A stretch of DNA of 64,000 nt from assembly GCA_022225965.2 (NCBI GenBank), contig JAKJXP020000099.1, positions 1-64,000 on the forward strand. Direction: 5' to 3'. Of this stretch, positions 11,633 through 25,020 are shown one piece after another. The number at the start of each line of letters is the position of its first letter. Position 1 is the stretch's first letter. Under the pieces are notes generated by a model, which was not told the origin of the DNA, did not search any database, and saw nothing but the letters and a program-made list of their open reading frames with translations. The position numbers and the translations under genes are program-made. The DNA comes from Diatrype stigma (Eukaryota; Ascomycota; Sordariomycetes; Xylariales; Diatrypaceae).

Positions 11633-14600
11633 ATGGCCAACAGCCTTGCCAACAGCCGCCCTATTTCCCTCAAGGGTTCAGAAAATTACGAAATCTGGGC
11701 CATTAAAACCAAGGCTCACCTAATTCGGGACGGCCTGGATAAAGCCCTAACCGAATCCGTTGGAAAAAACTTAACGCAAACGGATAATAATAAAGCCTTA
11801 GCTATTATCCAGCTGCTTTATAATAAAGGTCCCCTGACCTATATAAAATCCATCACAAGCTATAAGAAAGCTTAAACAGCCCTAAAAAAACAATACAAAC
11901 CGTCGGACTTTATAACCGAATTTCTTTTATTAAAGGAATTCTTTAATTCCTCGATAAAAGATTTCGACTCCATAAAGGCCTATTTAAATTAATTACGGTC
12001 TATAATAAACGAACTAAAGGTCAACGATCTGGAATTGCCGAATAAAGTAACTATAACGTAAATATTAAATTCCCTACCGAAAGTATATAAACCCTTCGTC
12101 CAAAATATCACACAATCCCTCCAACAAGACTCCAACGCCGTCACTTCCGATACCCTATTTTCTTCCCTATTGGATAAATCTAAGGGCCTAGAAAAAAAAG
12201 GGCAGATTTTCCTATTAAAAGGAAAAGGAAAAAACAGCTAAAAAAAGAAGCAACAGCCGTATTGCGGCCACTATAAAATTCCTGGCCACCAGGAAAAAGA
12301 CTGTTATTTTCTGCACCCCAACAAGGCTCCGAAAAGCTGGAAGAACCGGCAGAATAATCGGGTAAAAAAGTCCGGCCCGAAAACCGGCCCCAAAAATAAA
12401 CGGCCGGAAAAAAAACCGGAGAAAAATAAACCTTCGAAACGGGAGGAACGAAAGAAAAAGCAGGAAGAACTACTAGGGGCCCTAATCGATACAAACGACG
12501 AAGAAAATCAGGTTAATACAATAACCGAAAAATCGACGTCCGCAGAAATAAATCAACTAAACCAAAATTTAGCTAATCTAAACCCCCTATTTCCTTCCAC
12601 TCCGAAAGAAATAAATATAAACGAACTTAAAATAAGTTTACCCCAAAACAAAAATAACCCCATTAATTATATAAATATAACTAATAAAAACCTAAATTAT
12701 TTGAAATCTAAAAAGTTTAATAGGCTGGATATAATAAAATTAATAACTAATAACGGCGCAACGCTTTTTATTATAACTAATAAAAAATATCTATTTAACC
12801 TTCAACCAGCGCATAAAACAGTAAAATAAGAACAAACAAAATCCCTTACAATAAAAGGAATAAAGGAACTTAAACTGAAGTATATAAATTCGAAAGAATA
12901 TTATACAATAAAGCAGGTATATTATATTCCGAAATTAGAAATAAATCTATTATCCATCAATAAATTAAAAGATTATTATACCTTAATAAATAATAACAGT
13001 ATTTAACTATATAATAAAGAAACCCGGAAACTAATTACCCAGGGATATCAGAAAAATGGGCTGTATTATATACCTTTTAAGGTAAAGGAAAATAAATACG
13101 GTTCGTACGATATACTGACTATATCGGAAAAAATTCCGAAGAATCAATTAATAACCTGGCATAACAAAATGGGTCATATATCCTTAAAGCCACTAGCAGA
13201 ATTTCTAGTATTAAATAATATCAAAATCCCTAAGCAGGATTTATTAGAATTTAAGAACTAAAAGTATAAAATCTGCTACCAGGCTAAGGATAATAGAAAA
13301 ATAAATAAAACCTCCTTAAATAATAAGAAGTATAATACTTTCGAACGAGTCCACAATAATTTAAAAGGGCCACTCCCGGCTACATATAATAGGTATAAAT
13401 ATTATATCACCTTCCTGGATAAGAAAACCAGGTATTTGGAAATTAAATTATTAACTTCAAAATCGGAAACTTTCGAAGCCTTTTAGGCTTATAAGCTACA
13501 GGCCGAAAATTAAACAAATCAGAAAATAAAACAATTATTTACTAATAATGACACGGAGTATATTAATGACCGTTTTGAAATTTATTTACAAAAATACGGT
13601 ATTATCCATTATACAACTCCTACTTATACAAAGGAGCCTAATGGGCTTATAAAAAGGATAAATTTAACGCTGTTAAATAAAGTCCGAAATTTCCTAATTT
13701 CCTCCGGCCTGCTAAATTATTTATGGGATAAAGCCTTATTAGCCGCGGTATATCAATATAACCGTATACCTCACAAATCACTTGGATATAAATAACCGTT
13801 CGAATTATATTATGGCTATAAGCCATATACTGCACATATAAAGACCTAGGGCTCTATAATGTATTACAATACAAATAAATACCGTCAAAAACTGAACCCC
13901 CGTATAGAAAAAGGGATATTAATAGGCTACGGTACGGAAAATAACCATTATAAAATCTGGGATTTAAAATCCAAAAAGGCCGTATGGGCTAAGGACGTTA
14001 ATATTCTCGAAAATCACTTTATTCGGAACCAACAGCCGTCAACAGCCGATCAGGAGGGCCCAACACCTCTCAAAACAGCTGGCAACGAACTGGATTTATA
14101 TACGGAAAGGAGGGCCGCCGGCCCGTACAACCTACCCGGGACGTCCGAAGCCTCTAATATAGAAGAAAACGGCTTGGGAAGCTTAGGAAGCTTCCAGAGA
14201 AGTTCCCAGGAAAATTACCCTACAGGAAATAATCCCATATACCCCCATAATCAAAATAAGGGGGAGCAGCCAGTATTACCTAATACAGCTAATAATTTCG
14301 ATTACAGGGCTATTAAAGGCCGTAAGTATGCCACTAAAGCGGTAACGGCTGCAGCAGCTAATAAAAAAAATCAGGATAATTCCCTTTAGGGTAATTCTGT
14401 TGTAAGAAATAAAAAACCGGCCAGCAGCAATTTAACTGCCGGTAATAATAAAAGGATTCGAACAAATCCTCCGGCACCCCCTACGAATTCCGGCCCTACG
14501 GAGCCCGTACGGGACTGTATAGAAGTAAATACGGATAATTTATTATATACCGTTAAAAATACGCTACTGGCAAACCAACTGTTAAGTATAAATAAAACAG

Positions 14601-16255
14601 AAAAAGCTGACTTTATTTTATTAGCTTTTATAACCGAACCTGTTACCTATAAGCAAGCCATGGCCAGTATAAACCGGGATTCCTAATTTAAAGCCTATAA
14701 GGCTGAAATTAAGGAATTAAAAAAACAGAATACATATACTGTTATACCTATTCCTAAAAATAAAAATATAATAGGTAGCCGGTAATTATTTAAAGCCAAG
14801 CCTATTACAAACCCCAATTCCATTAAATTTAATTGAATAATTAATACAGACAAAACGGAAAGATTTAAAGCCCGTTTTATCGTATAGGGTTATAATCAAC
14901 AATTAGGGGGTAAATTATTTGGAAACCTTTTCCATTATAGCCAGACCAGAAACCTGGTATTTGCTATTAATTATAGCTATAAATAAAGGCTGGCCTATTA
15001 TATAATACGACGTTTAGAATGCCTTTGTCCATTCGGATATCGATACGGAAATTTATATTAAACTTCCGGAAAGCTTATATATAAAAGCCGAAAGAAATAT
15101 AAAGGTGGCTAAATTGAATAAAGCCTTATATAGCTTAAAGCAATTACTTAGGCTTTGGTATAAATTCCTAGCTAACGTATTAATAAAGCTGGGATTTAAA
15201 GTATTCCCGTACGACGAGGGTGTATTTATTAACCCTCAAACAAATACAGTAATAATTTGCCACGTCGACGATTTATTAATAATAAATCCGTCGGAAGCAG
15301 CCATCGATAAGCTGGCGGGTAAATTATTAAAATCCGTTAAACTGGATAAAATCGGATCAATAACTACCTATTTAAATAACGATATAAAGATAAATTACGA
15401 AAAGAAAGAAATCCGTATAAGCCAGAAAAGGTATACGGAAAAGCTATTTAAAAAGTATAATATACGGAATAATCCGGAAATCAAATTAGAAAATATCCCT
15501 TTTACTCCTGGTATAAAGCTGGATAAAAATAAATCTACTGCTTCCAAAAAGGATATAAATTCCTATTAAAAGCAAATAGGTTCCTTATTATACCTAGCTT
15601 TAAAAACCAAACCTGATATAACGTATGCTGTTTGTACGTATGCCAGATTTATGGCAAATCCAAGCTCAAAGCACTTTAAAGAGCTAAATAAAATCTGGGG
15701 TTATTTATTAAAATTTCCTAATTTAGGGTTAGTTTATAACTATTCAGGAAATTTAAAGCTATAAGCTTATATTGATTCAGACTGGGGAAATTCTTTAATG
15801 AAAAGAAAATCCACCAGTAGGTATATAACCAGTCTAGCAGCCAAAGGAAATTTTAATCCTATAAGCTGGACCTTCCAACTTTAAAAATCAATAGCTATAA
15901 ATAGCTGTAAAGCCGAATATATGGCTTTAAGGAAAGCTTTAAAAAAAGCTATATATTTAGGCAGCATGTTTAAATACCTAAATAAAAATTTAAATTTAAG
16001 TTATACGGACCAGCCACCGAAGGTCTTTATAAATAATAACGGTGCCCAAAAGCTGGCTAAAAACCCGGAATTTCACAAAAGAACAAAGCACATCGATATA
16101 ACCTATCATTATAATAAGGAGGTTATTAATAATAAACAGGCTAAATTATATTATATAAATACAGCCGAATAATTAACTAATATATTAACAAAGCCAGTTT
16201 CGAAAGCAATTCTAGATAAGCTTATTAAAATAGCTAATATAATTAATATATAACA
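11633..16255 (+). pseudogene. RIP-degraded gag-pol of Copia copy A
   Basis: The gag start ATG survives at 11633, and an 80-codon open gag segment (SENYEIWAIKTKAHLIRDGL) reads to TAA. A retroviral zinc knuckle lies near 12252-12312 with one cysteine replaced by Tyr (CGHYKIPGHQEKDC). GAG-pre-integrase HNKMGHISLKPLAE is near 13160-13205. Integrase core motifs follow at about 13330-13860 (FTNNDTEYIN and YTKEPNGLIKR). The reverse transcriptase runs about 14700-15600 with ALYSLKQLLRLWYKF (usual YGLKQ changed to YSLKQ) and HVDDLLI. The RNase H/C-terminal segment at 15921-16172 reads KRTKHIDITYHYNKE. Gly-to-Ser and Cys-to-Tyr changes are G-to-A transitions expected from RIP. The element is dead. Confidence 0.93.
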
Positions 16256-16780
16256 GTGGTTTTATTCCTATAAAGGTTTTTCCACTATATAAATATATAG
16301 GTTATTTTTTCTTAAATAGGTTTTTACTGTATATATATAATAAGCAGCTCCTTTTTTTAATAATAGGTTTTTACTGCTTAAATTATACATAAAAATACAG
16401 AAAATACAAAAAAAGGAACAAATTAAATAGGTGATTTTTAACCGGTTTTATTACCTAATAATGGAACAGGCTTTTTCCTTATATACAGGTTTTTCTGCTC
16501 CAGGGTAAGCCGGCCCAAATAAAGAACAACAAATAACCTATAATACGGTTAAATATATAACAGAATTAATGAACGTAGGTCAGTTAAAAAGGAGCTTTAC
16601 AGCGGCCGAACCATTATAATACAGTGGATGTAATTATTAACGAACCACTGATTTATTTCCTTAAGGGGCATATATACAGCATTTCTAACTCTATACGCTA
16701 ATAAGGCTTATATAAGCTAATCCATATAGTTAAGGCTCATATGAGTTAAAATTAACCCATATAACCCTTAAGGGGGGCTC

Positions 16781-17169
16781 TAGGATTAGCTGGAAAAAGG
16801 GACAAATTCCTACTGGCTACGGAAGATTCCAGCACCTTCTAGACCGTATAATAACGTAATTATATAATTACGAGCTTACGTGGCTATAGGGGTTCTGCCC
16901 CTAGGCAGAAACACACTAAGCCTAAAATGGAACAGCTGCTGGGGAATAAAGGGGCCCGTTCCCCTATCCAGAAAATTCTATAACCTTTCATAACCTTTCA
17001 TAACTCCCTATAAGCCTAATACTTATAACGGCCTATCCAATATAAATATAAGTACCTGCCGCTTATAAATAGCTGGAATATAATGAATTAAATTACGGAA
17101 AATCGTATATATAAACTTATCCATATATAGTATTTATAGTAAAATCCTTATACTTTTTTATTTACCTTA
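16781..17169 (+). repeat. Middle Copia LTR, left part
   Basis: 389 bp matching LTR1 up to the TTACCTTA point, where Helitron sequence begins. Together with 37963-37997 it makes a full-length LTR of 424 bp. It serves as 3' LTR of copy A and 5' LTR of copy B, the arrangement expected of a tandem pair with one shared LTR. Confidence 0.93.
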
Positions 17170-17170
17170 T

Positions 17171-17268
17171 TCTAACCGGAGATTATTTTATAAAAATGGT
17201 ATAACACGGAAATTATATCTAGAAATTCAGGCTTAGGAAATATCTCGAACGTTTTCGCTTACGATTAA
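17171..17268 (+). repeat. Left (terminal) inverted repeat of the Helitron
   Basis: TCTAACCGGAGATTATTTTATAAAAATGG... matches the reverse complement of 37693-37791 over about 97 bp with mostly transition differences. On the minus strand it is open and reads KTFEIFPKPEFLDIISVLYH ending at TAG (17172-17174). Confidence 0.9.
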
Positions 17269-17574
17269 TCGGACCCGCTACATTCGCTTTAACAACTAAT
17301 CGAACCAGCTAGCTCCGTTTTGCCAACTAATTAATTTCCATCCCTTATAAGTATTATATATAAACAATAACAAAACCCATTTATTTTATACGTACGGCCA
17401 ATAGCATCATTACATTTCCGGATTTCATTTAAATCTGCTTTAGCTTATTCGTAATTTATTTCGATTTATTTTAATCTGCCTATAACCTTTTCGCAACTTG
17501 CCTTAACCTATTTGCATATTTTATTATATTACTAAACCATTCCAGCTTTTTTTAAAAATATCTTTATTTTTCTT

Positions 17575-17850
17575 TGCAATTCATCCGCGATATACCACGA
17601 TTTTTTCATTTCTATCCGCAATTCATTCGCAATATATTACGACCTTTTTATTTTTATCCGTAATTTATCCGCAATATATTACGACCTTTTTATCTTTATT
17701 CGTAATTCATCCGTAATATATTACGACCTTTTTATTTTTATCCGTAATTCATTTATAATGCATTACGATTTTTTCATCTTTATTCGTAATTTATCCGTAA
17801 TATATTACGGCCTTTTCGAATTTTATACGCAACCTATCCGTAATACGTTA
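17575..17850. repeat. 42-bp tandem repeat, about 6-7 units
   Basis: Units of the type CGTAATATATTACGACC...TTATCCGTAATT recur every 42 bp. The period is 14 codons and stays in the frame of the minus-strand ORF, so this is a coding repeat that grew inside a protein rather than a non-coding satellite. Confidence 0.75.
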
Positions 17851-18221
17851 CGGCCCTTTCGAATTTTACGCGCGACTTATATATAACCCTTTTAAATTTT
17901 ATACGCAACCTTTTTATTATAATATAACGCATTATAGGTTTTTCGAAATTTATTTGCGGCTTATATATAACCTTTTCGAATTTTATTAATATAAATCATT
18001 TTACGAATTTCAAGATTTATTATGCTTATTAATAATTTTAGCTATTAAATTAATTTATTTATAAATAATATTCGCATATCTTTATTTAAAAATGCCTTTT
18101 TTATTGCAATTACATTTTATAAAACGTATATATATTTATATTCTTATTTCGAATTGGTATTAATTTTATTTTATTATATAAGCATTTCATTTTTATACCG
18201 TAATAAATAATCTTTTTCGTA

Positions 18222-18560
18222 TTACTTTTGGACATGCGGTTTTTTAATTTCCTGGTTTTCTTTAATTTGGTCCTTTCCAATTAGCTCCTTTTTAACCAGC
18301 TCCTTTCCAACTAGCTTCTTTCCAACCAGCTCCTTTCCAGCCAGCTTTTCTCCAGCCAGCTCCTTTCCAGCCAGCTTCTTTTTAGCCAGCTTCTCTCCAG
18401 CCAGCTCCTTTCCAGCCAGTTCCTCTTTAGCCAGCTCCTCTCCAGCCGGCTCCTTTCCAGCCAGCTCCTCTTTAATTGGCTCCTTAATCTCTGGCTCCTT
18501 AGCAGCCGGTTCCTTTTTAGCCAGCTCTTTTTTAATTAATTCCTTAATAATTAGCTCTTT
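18222..18560. repeat. Degenerate CCAGCTCCTTT-type minisatellite
   Basis: Repeated TCCTTTCCAGCCAGC units of 12 or 15 bp spell ELAGKE-type peptides on the minus strand. Unlike its surroundings this block has kept many CpA dinucleotides, so it looks less RIP-mutated. Confidence 0.75.
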
Positions 18561-19022
18561 AATAAGTAATTCCTTAATAGGTAATTTTTTAATAAGTAAC
18601 TTATTAATCTTTAGCTTATTAATTTTTAACTTCTTAATAACTGGCTTATTAATTTCTGGATTTTTAATAGCCAGCTTTTTAATTTCAGCCCTTGGCCCAT
18701 CTTTATTCGATTTCTTATCCTTTAGCAATTTAATTACGCCATTTGCTTAAATCCAATTAATATTGCATAAATTTAACTTACGAAATATTTAATAATATGT
18801 ATTATCGTAATAAATAAATTTAAAATAATTTACTTCGCATAATTACCGCTTATTTTAAATAATATATTATTTAACGAAACCATCGATTACGGCGACGTTA
18901 TTAAAAAAAAACCGTCGTAAATCCCGACATTATTTAATTTACGGGCCAAATTAAATTTTAATAACGATACGTTTTAATTAAGTTTAAAAAACGAATCGAT
19001 ATTATAAACTTCCTTTTAAGTT

Positions 19023-19282
19023 TGTTACGTAATACAGTAGTCCCTAGGATTATTTAGTATTACGTACCTTTACTTAATACTGTCAAGAACTATATAAAAG
19101 TCCTTAAAATCCCTAATATTTTATAGCAATTCATGCTTTTATTACTTTATAACTTTATCTTTATATTGGTAATAAATAGTACTAAACACTGCATAGCGAT
19201 GTTATGCCCTTATATATAATCGACGTTATCGACGCCGCCGGCATTTTTAATTAAAAGCAGAAAGTTCGAAACGTTTATAACA
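19023..19282 (+). repeat. 5' LTR of the Gypsy-like element
   Basis: 260 bp starting TGTTACGTAATACAG and ending TTTATAACA; partner of 29352-29611. A GC-rich core CGACGTTATCGACGCCGCCGG is almost unchanged in both copies. Confidence 0.93.
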
Positions 19283-19284
19283 TA

Positions 19285-19291
19285 TGGTAGC
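19285..19291 (+). other. Primer binding site candidate
   Basis: TGGTAGC begins two bases after the LTR end and is complementary to a tRNA 3' end of the form GCTACCA. Which tRNA is used cannot be told from seven bases. Confidence 0.55.
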
Positions 19292-19359
19292 ATTTTATAA
19301 TTAAAATCCAGCATTAATTGTTTACAATTTATTAAATCTCAAAAACGACGCGTAACCGC

Positions 19360-22300
19360 TAAAAACGTAAATCCCTTTAAATCTTACGATAAATAAAAAA
19401 GGTTAAAAAGCCCAAGCTGCTTCGAAGCAGGCTAATTAAGTACCGGCTTAAGCAAATAAAATCCTAATTACCTTAAAGGAATTACCTAAATTGGATAACG
19501 AATTTATGGACGAAAACGTAATATTGTTTACGGCTTTTTATAAAGCTTTTCCGGCAACTTATTATAACGCGCCTTATAAGCAAAAAAAGGCGTTTTTTGC
19601 CTTATATAAGAATTGGCTTTAATTGCTAGCAATATAGGAATTCGAATTTATTAATTTATGGCCTACGATTATAAATTTAACAAACGCCTGGGATTTCCCG
19701 AAACCTTAATTTATCCTTTTAATACGAACTGAAAAAACCATGCGATGGATAAAAACGGTATACGATAAAGGACTGGACATAATTATGCAGCCGGTATTGG
19801 AACCAGCGATTCCTATAATCTCGCAGAAGAATATTAAAAAAAAAATCCGAAGGTTCCAAAATTTTCCAATGTTGCTACGTTGGCAAAAGGAATCGCCAAA
19901 TTCTTTAACGAATAATACTATTAAAGCAAAACTTTTGCCAATTAAAAAATCTAAACGTTCGAAAGGATCTTTTTTTTTTTAAAACGTATAACTAATGCGG
20001 AAAAATTAACGGCTCTTTTAATGGGATTAACTCTTAAAAAAAAAAGGGCTACCTTTTAAAAGTTATTAGCCATTTTAAAATCCCCTTTATACGATACGTC
20101 CGTTATTACCGCGAAAAAAAATAATTCGCTAATACCCAAGGGCCCTTCGATAAGAAACCTAATTATTTAAGAAGGCCAAATAAACCCAAAGGATCCATTT
20201 TAACCGGACAATTCGAAGCCAAAAACTTTTGCGCATACAAATCGATATAAAACCCTTCGACGAATGTCGTTCGCCTAAAATCTAAAACAACCGGCATCGG
20301 AAACGGTACGGAAAAGTTTTAAAGGATTAATAATTATGCTTAACTTTATTATATCCGGGCGAAAACAACTTAATCGTGCCTTTATTATGTTAATAAATTA
20401 ATTTTATTTTAATAACGAAAAAAAATCTAAAACAAAATATCATTTTAAGGAATAATTTAAATAACTTAAGACATTTATGGAAACCATAAAAAAAAATACC
20501 TTTACCGAAAAGAATCGTCGCCGCAAAAAGAATACCGATTTTTAACATTATTAATAACCGTCCGTTATTAAAAAAACCGATTATTCCGCAAACGAATTAC
20601 GTCGCTTAAAAAAACAATTTTATATAAGGCCATTTGAATTATATATACCGAATAATGCATTATAACGATATGGAAAATATTTTTACGGAAAACCATTTAA
20701 TGCTTAGGCGTAAGCAAAACCCTTTAATAACTATTATGCTATTAATAATATTAAACGGAATCCTTAAACGTATATACGAAACGAAGCGTTATTACGGAAA
20801 TACTTATTATAACAAAACGAAACATTTTTTAATAACCAGCCATCGATATATATTTAATAATTTGCATTGCATTCGGAAAATTTTAAAAACGATTAATTGT
20901 TTTTCCGGTTTTAATAGCCATAAAACGCATTAAAACAGGCCATTTAAATTCCAAAACGACCGGAATACCGAAACCGCTTTACGAATACGGACGTTTCCGA
21001 CGGTTCCGAATGGGCCATCCGATTATTAAAGGCCCTAATTAAACGTATAAGCAACGATACGGGAATTTGGAAATTCCGCATTAAAAATTATAAGTTTTTC
21101 GATTTTTAAAATTACCGAAAACGCCTAGAATTTATTTCGACTGCTAATTTTAACGGATCGATAATATGATCCAGTTATATTCCGTAATTAAAAAAACTCA
21201 AAACTTAAGCATTTAAGAATTTCGAAATTACCAAAAAGATTTTATTTAATTTTTACCTTTGCTTTAAAAACGAAGCTGCGAATTAATAAATAACCGAATT
21301 TATTTATAAAAAGCGCCAAATAATTCGTAATAAACAATTATTGGATATATTATGGAATTATTTTAAGGCCCGTTTTGATATAAAGCAATTAGCAACAATC
21401 CGAACGTTCCGAATATATAAATACGGCTAGAATTAAATTGGAAAATTCGAACCAAAAGCCTAAATAACGCAAATCGAAGCGTTAACCGAAATAACGAATT
21501 ATATTAATTAAGAATTAAAAAATAAAGTTCGTATCTTATTATTTTCAAAGTTACGCATAACGTTGCTTATATTAGATTATTTTAATAAGTAATGCATTAT
21601 TAAAAGAATTATTTAAATTATAAACGCCCATATGCTTAATTGGATTAATATAAAACTTTTCCGTAAACCTTTCTTTAAAACTACCGCATTACGTAATACT
21701 AATAGAATCCGTTTCGATAGTATTGCGTTTTTTTCCGACGAGCGCCCGACTTATTGCCGATAAAAACGTTAATCGGATTTTCCAGCAACCGAAAAGTCCG
21801 GAAAATAAACCAAATCGACATTACGTACCAATAGCCGGTTTCAAATTAGCAAGGCTTTTAAAACAAAAAATAAAAATACGGATAAAACTTAAAAACGTAT
21901 TAATATCGTAAATACGCCCGAAACTAATAGCGGTATTAACGATAATAATAACAGCGATTCCTAATTAAAATACGGCCCAAAAAAAGAATTGCATAATAAG
22001 GTTTAATAAGTAATAAACGATAATTTGCCTTATTACGAGGATTATTATTTTAAATTTATAACCGATAATAACCTAAAAATTTATATCCAGTTTTAAAAAG
22101 TTATCGAAAAGCGTCTTTATTATTTTAACCTGGCCAAAAAAAATTGCCGCATTTTAATGGCCCCTCCGAAATTCGTTTTAGAACCTAATAAATCCGGATA
22201 CGGCCTAAAGGATTTTACGAATTATTTATATATAAAAATGCACCTATGCGATAAAATTAATTAAATATTATCCGATACGGCCTATATCGATATTGGCGTA

Positions 22301-25020
22301 AATACTTAGCTTATTAAAAAAAATACCCTATACAAATGCGAAAATATAACTATCGACGAAACGCAAATACGAAGAATAACCGGAATAAAAAAATAAGAAA
22401 TTCGTAACTCAGCCAAAGTAACGGATATATTTATAATAATAAGCCAGCACTTAAGCCGCCATATAAAGGTACGTTTTTAATTTGAGGCCTGGATATTTCC
22501 GAAACTTTCTGTCGGATTATTATTAAAAAATGGCTTCCTATATTAGTACGGAATTAATATATTCGTCCAAAATCGTCATTTACGTATTAATCGATATAAT
22601 AACATTAAAATAAACGTTACGTTTTACCTAAAAACGAATAAACAAAAAGTTAAAGCATATATTAAAAAACAGTTTATTTTACGTTTAAAAAATAATATTA
22701 TATGCCTAATTCGCATCGAAAAAAAAAACGCTTAGCTATAATAAAGCATTAATTATTACTTTAATTCCGATATATTAAAAATAATGTTTTATATTATTAA
22801 CGAAAAACGGCAAATCAAAGTCGTTAATATTAAACAAAGCCTTATAAATATATTAAAAGGCCAAAAGTTAAGCTATTATACGTTATTAATCGAAATAATG
22901 CAATATTTCCAGTATTATAATAACATTAATTCAAAAATACCGATCGAAATACGTTAGCTATTAAGAAGTCGTAAAAAAGCCCGTCGAATTACTGGCATAC
23001 ATATAAATCCAATAATTCATATTAGGTCTAATCCGATATTTTAAATTGGGGCAAATAATAAACCCAAATCCTTAAGGCTTATAAGCAGTAATGCCAGATC
23101 TTTTAAAAAAACGTTAGCCGTTATAGCCAAAAAACAAAATAAATACTTGGCAATAATAAAAATTAATAAGCACATTCCAAAACCGAAAAAAAAACCAGCC
23201 AATATAACTAAACAAATAATCGAATACCATAAGCCAAAGCCTAAAAGCATAAAGAAATTAATCAAAAGTATTAAAAAGTTATCCAAAAGTAATAAATAAA
23301 TGGCTAAAAATATTAAAAAGCCATTTAAAAACGATAAGCAAATGTCCGAAAGCATTAAGGAACCGTCCAAAAGCGTCGAAAAGCCATCCAAAAACACCCA
23401 TAAGCATATTAAAAACAAAAAAAAAACGAAATAATATAAAAAGTTAATCCTTAAATTTAAAAAATAAAGTAGCAAATACGAAAAAGCAATCTAAAATATA
23501 CGAAAGCTATAAAAAGCTAAAAAAAATATTCCGATAAATATAACAAATAGCTTTATATAAAGCAAAAAAAATAAATACGGATATCGTATTCTTAATAACT
23601 AAAAAGGACGAAAAAGAATTTCTAAATGGATTAATCGAAAATCGAAATCCTAAATTTAAAATAAAGCGTTTTAATAATTTAAAAAAAACGAAAACGTTTA
23701 AAAAAATATATATTTGTATTAAAAATAAAACATTTTTAATCCGTATTTAGGACTTATTGTTACGATATACGGAAATATGGAAAAATAAGAATATTATCGA
23801 CCTTTTAAAAGAAAAGCAAATAATTATCGAATTAATATTTAAATAATATAAATACAAAATTATAATTAGGCCTTATTTATAAGGCGTTATTAAATAAAAA
23901 ATTATTAACGAAACCTTTTAGTTATTATATAATACGGGCCGCATAAATTATTAATTATAAGTTATTTTTTTTATAATAGCCTGTTTTATAATTTGGATTA
24001 TCAAAAATAGCATATGCAAAAAACGAATAATTATAAACTTACGATTATAAAATAAAATAATACTGAAAAACGTATATTTATTATTTAAGCAATACGAAAT
24101 AGCGGCGAAATTACGCAAAAAGAAATTCATTATTATAATAAATGCTAAGAAGTTTTTTTATTAATTCTTAATATAAAAGGGATTCCGAAATATCTTTATT
24201 ATCGTTAACTATTAAGAATTAAAACGCTTAAATATATTATTTATAAGCTTTAAAAATTTATTCCCATTTATGTAACGACAAATTAACCGAATCCTAAGGC
24301 TTTATAAGCATTATTTAATAACTTATATTAACGACATTATAATATTTTTTAATAATTAAAAGGAATATTTGGAACATTTAAATTAAATATTTATAATATT
24401 CGAAAACATTAAATTATTACTTTTTTTTAAGAAGTTTTTTATAAAATATTCGTCGATATAACTGCTAGGCTTTCGAATAAACGGCTTTAAATTATAAATA
24501 ACGAAAGAAAAATTAAAGGCCATTTATTATATTAAGTCCTTTACGAATCTTAATAATTTAAAACATTAAATTAGGTTTATAAATTAATTAAGACATTTAA
24601 TAAAAAACTATGCTTATTATAATAAATCCCTTAAGTAATTTAAAACTTAGCTATTAAAATAAGGCCAAAACTAAAGCAAAATTTTTAATAAGCAATAACG
24701 CAAAGCTTATATTCGTAATATCAGTTTTTAATTAAAAGGTAAAAAATTAAAATCGTTTTAATGCATTAAGGATGCATTATTTAAGGAAACCATTTTAATT
24801 TATTTCAATCCGATTATATAAACGTTTATTTAATTAAATGCGTCCAAAAATGGCTTCGGAATAATATTATTTTATATAATTCCGAAATATTCCTAAAACG
24901 GAAAAAGCTAAATATCCAGAATAGCTATGCGCTTTATATTATACTTAAGCAAATGCATTAACCAAACGAAAAAAACATATTGGCTTATAAAATTAAAAAT
25001 GACATGCTTAATATAAGCAA
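19360..25020 (+). pseudogene. RIP-degraded gag-protease-RT-RNase H of the Gypsy-like element
   Basis: Plus-strand frames with abundant TAA/TAG. The first 2.8 kb is a probable gag region without clear motifs. A retropepsin-like stretch lies near 22240-22700 (DIGVNTQLIKK, where D-T-G is expected). A lysine-rich linker follows at 23041-23475. The reverse transcriptase covers about 23880-24780: YINDIIIFF replaces the usual YIDDIIIFS, followed by KEYLEHL-type and GFRINGF-like segments. RNase H begins near 24820 (LNASKNGFGI-like, where the family has DASKxGxG). I could not find a convincing integrase downstream where Ty3 elements have one. The Asp-to-Asn change in the YxDD box is a G-to-A transition and would abolish catalysis. 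Confidence 0.8.

Larger units (their letters stand above)
4366..17169 (+). mobile_element. Ty1/Copia element, copy A (interrupted)
   Basis: First member of a tandem pair. Its 5' LTR is 4366-4790, leader 4791-5144 resuming at 11253 after a nested element, gag-pol 11633 to about 16255, purine-rich tract ending at 16780 (AAGGGGGGCTC), then the shared middle LTR from 16781. The LTRs begin TAGG and end TTATA; TG...CA ends turned into TA...TA would be expected under RIP. Domain order gag, integrase, reverse transcriptase, RNase H places it in Ty1/Copia. Copy A keeps more CpA dinucleotides in its gag leader than copy B. Confidence 0.93.
17172..18728 (-). pseudogene. Lysine-rich repeat ORF of the Helitron, minus strand
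   Basis: One minus-strand frame can be followed from 18728 to a TAG at 17172-17174. Interruptions are almost all TAA/TAG, as expected after RIP of Gln or Trp codons. The first part (18728-18222, 168 codons without a stop) is a low-complexity Lys/Glu/Leu/Ala-rich repeat (ELAGKELAGEKLA). The next part contains about seven tandem 14-residue units of the form ELRIKIKRS-YIAD, in the same frame. The C-terminus lies in the terminal inverted repeat. The frame may extend upstream past the Gypsy insertion at 19022. The family is not recognised; a coiled-coil or nucleic-acid-binding protein would fit the composition. It is oriented divergently from Rep/helicase. Confidence 0.55.

Noticed and set aside
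12180..12494. Minus-strand ORF of 104 codons, repeated at 39278-39592
   Set aside because: It is antisense to the Copia gag zinc-knuckle region and appears in both copies only because the element is duplicated.
17575..17850. CRISPR-like array
   Set aside because: Units are contiguous degenerate 42-bp repeats without unique spacers and lie in a eukaryotic transposon ORF.
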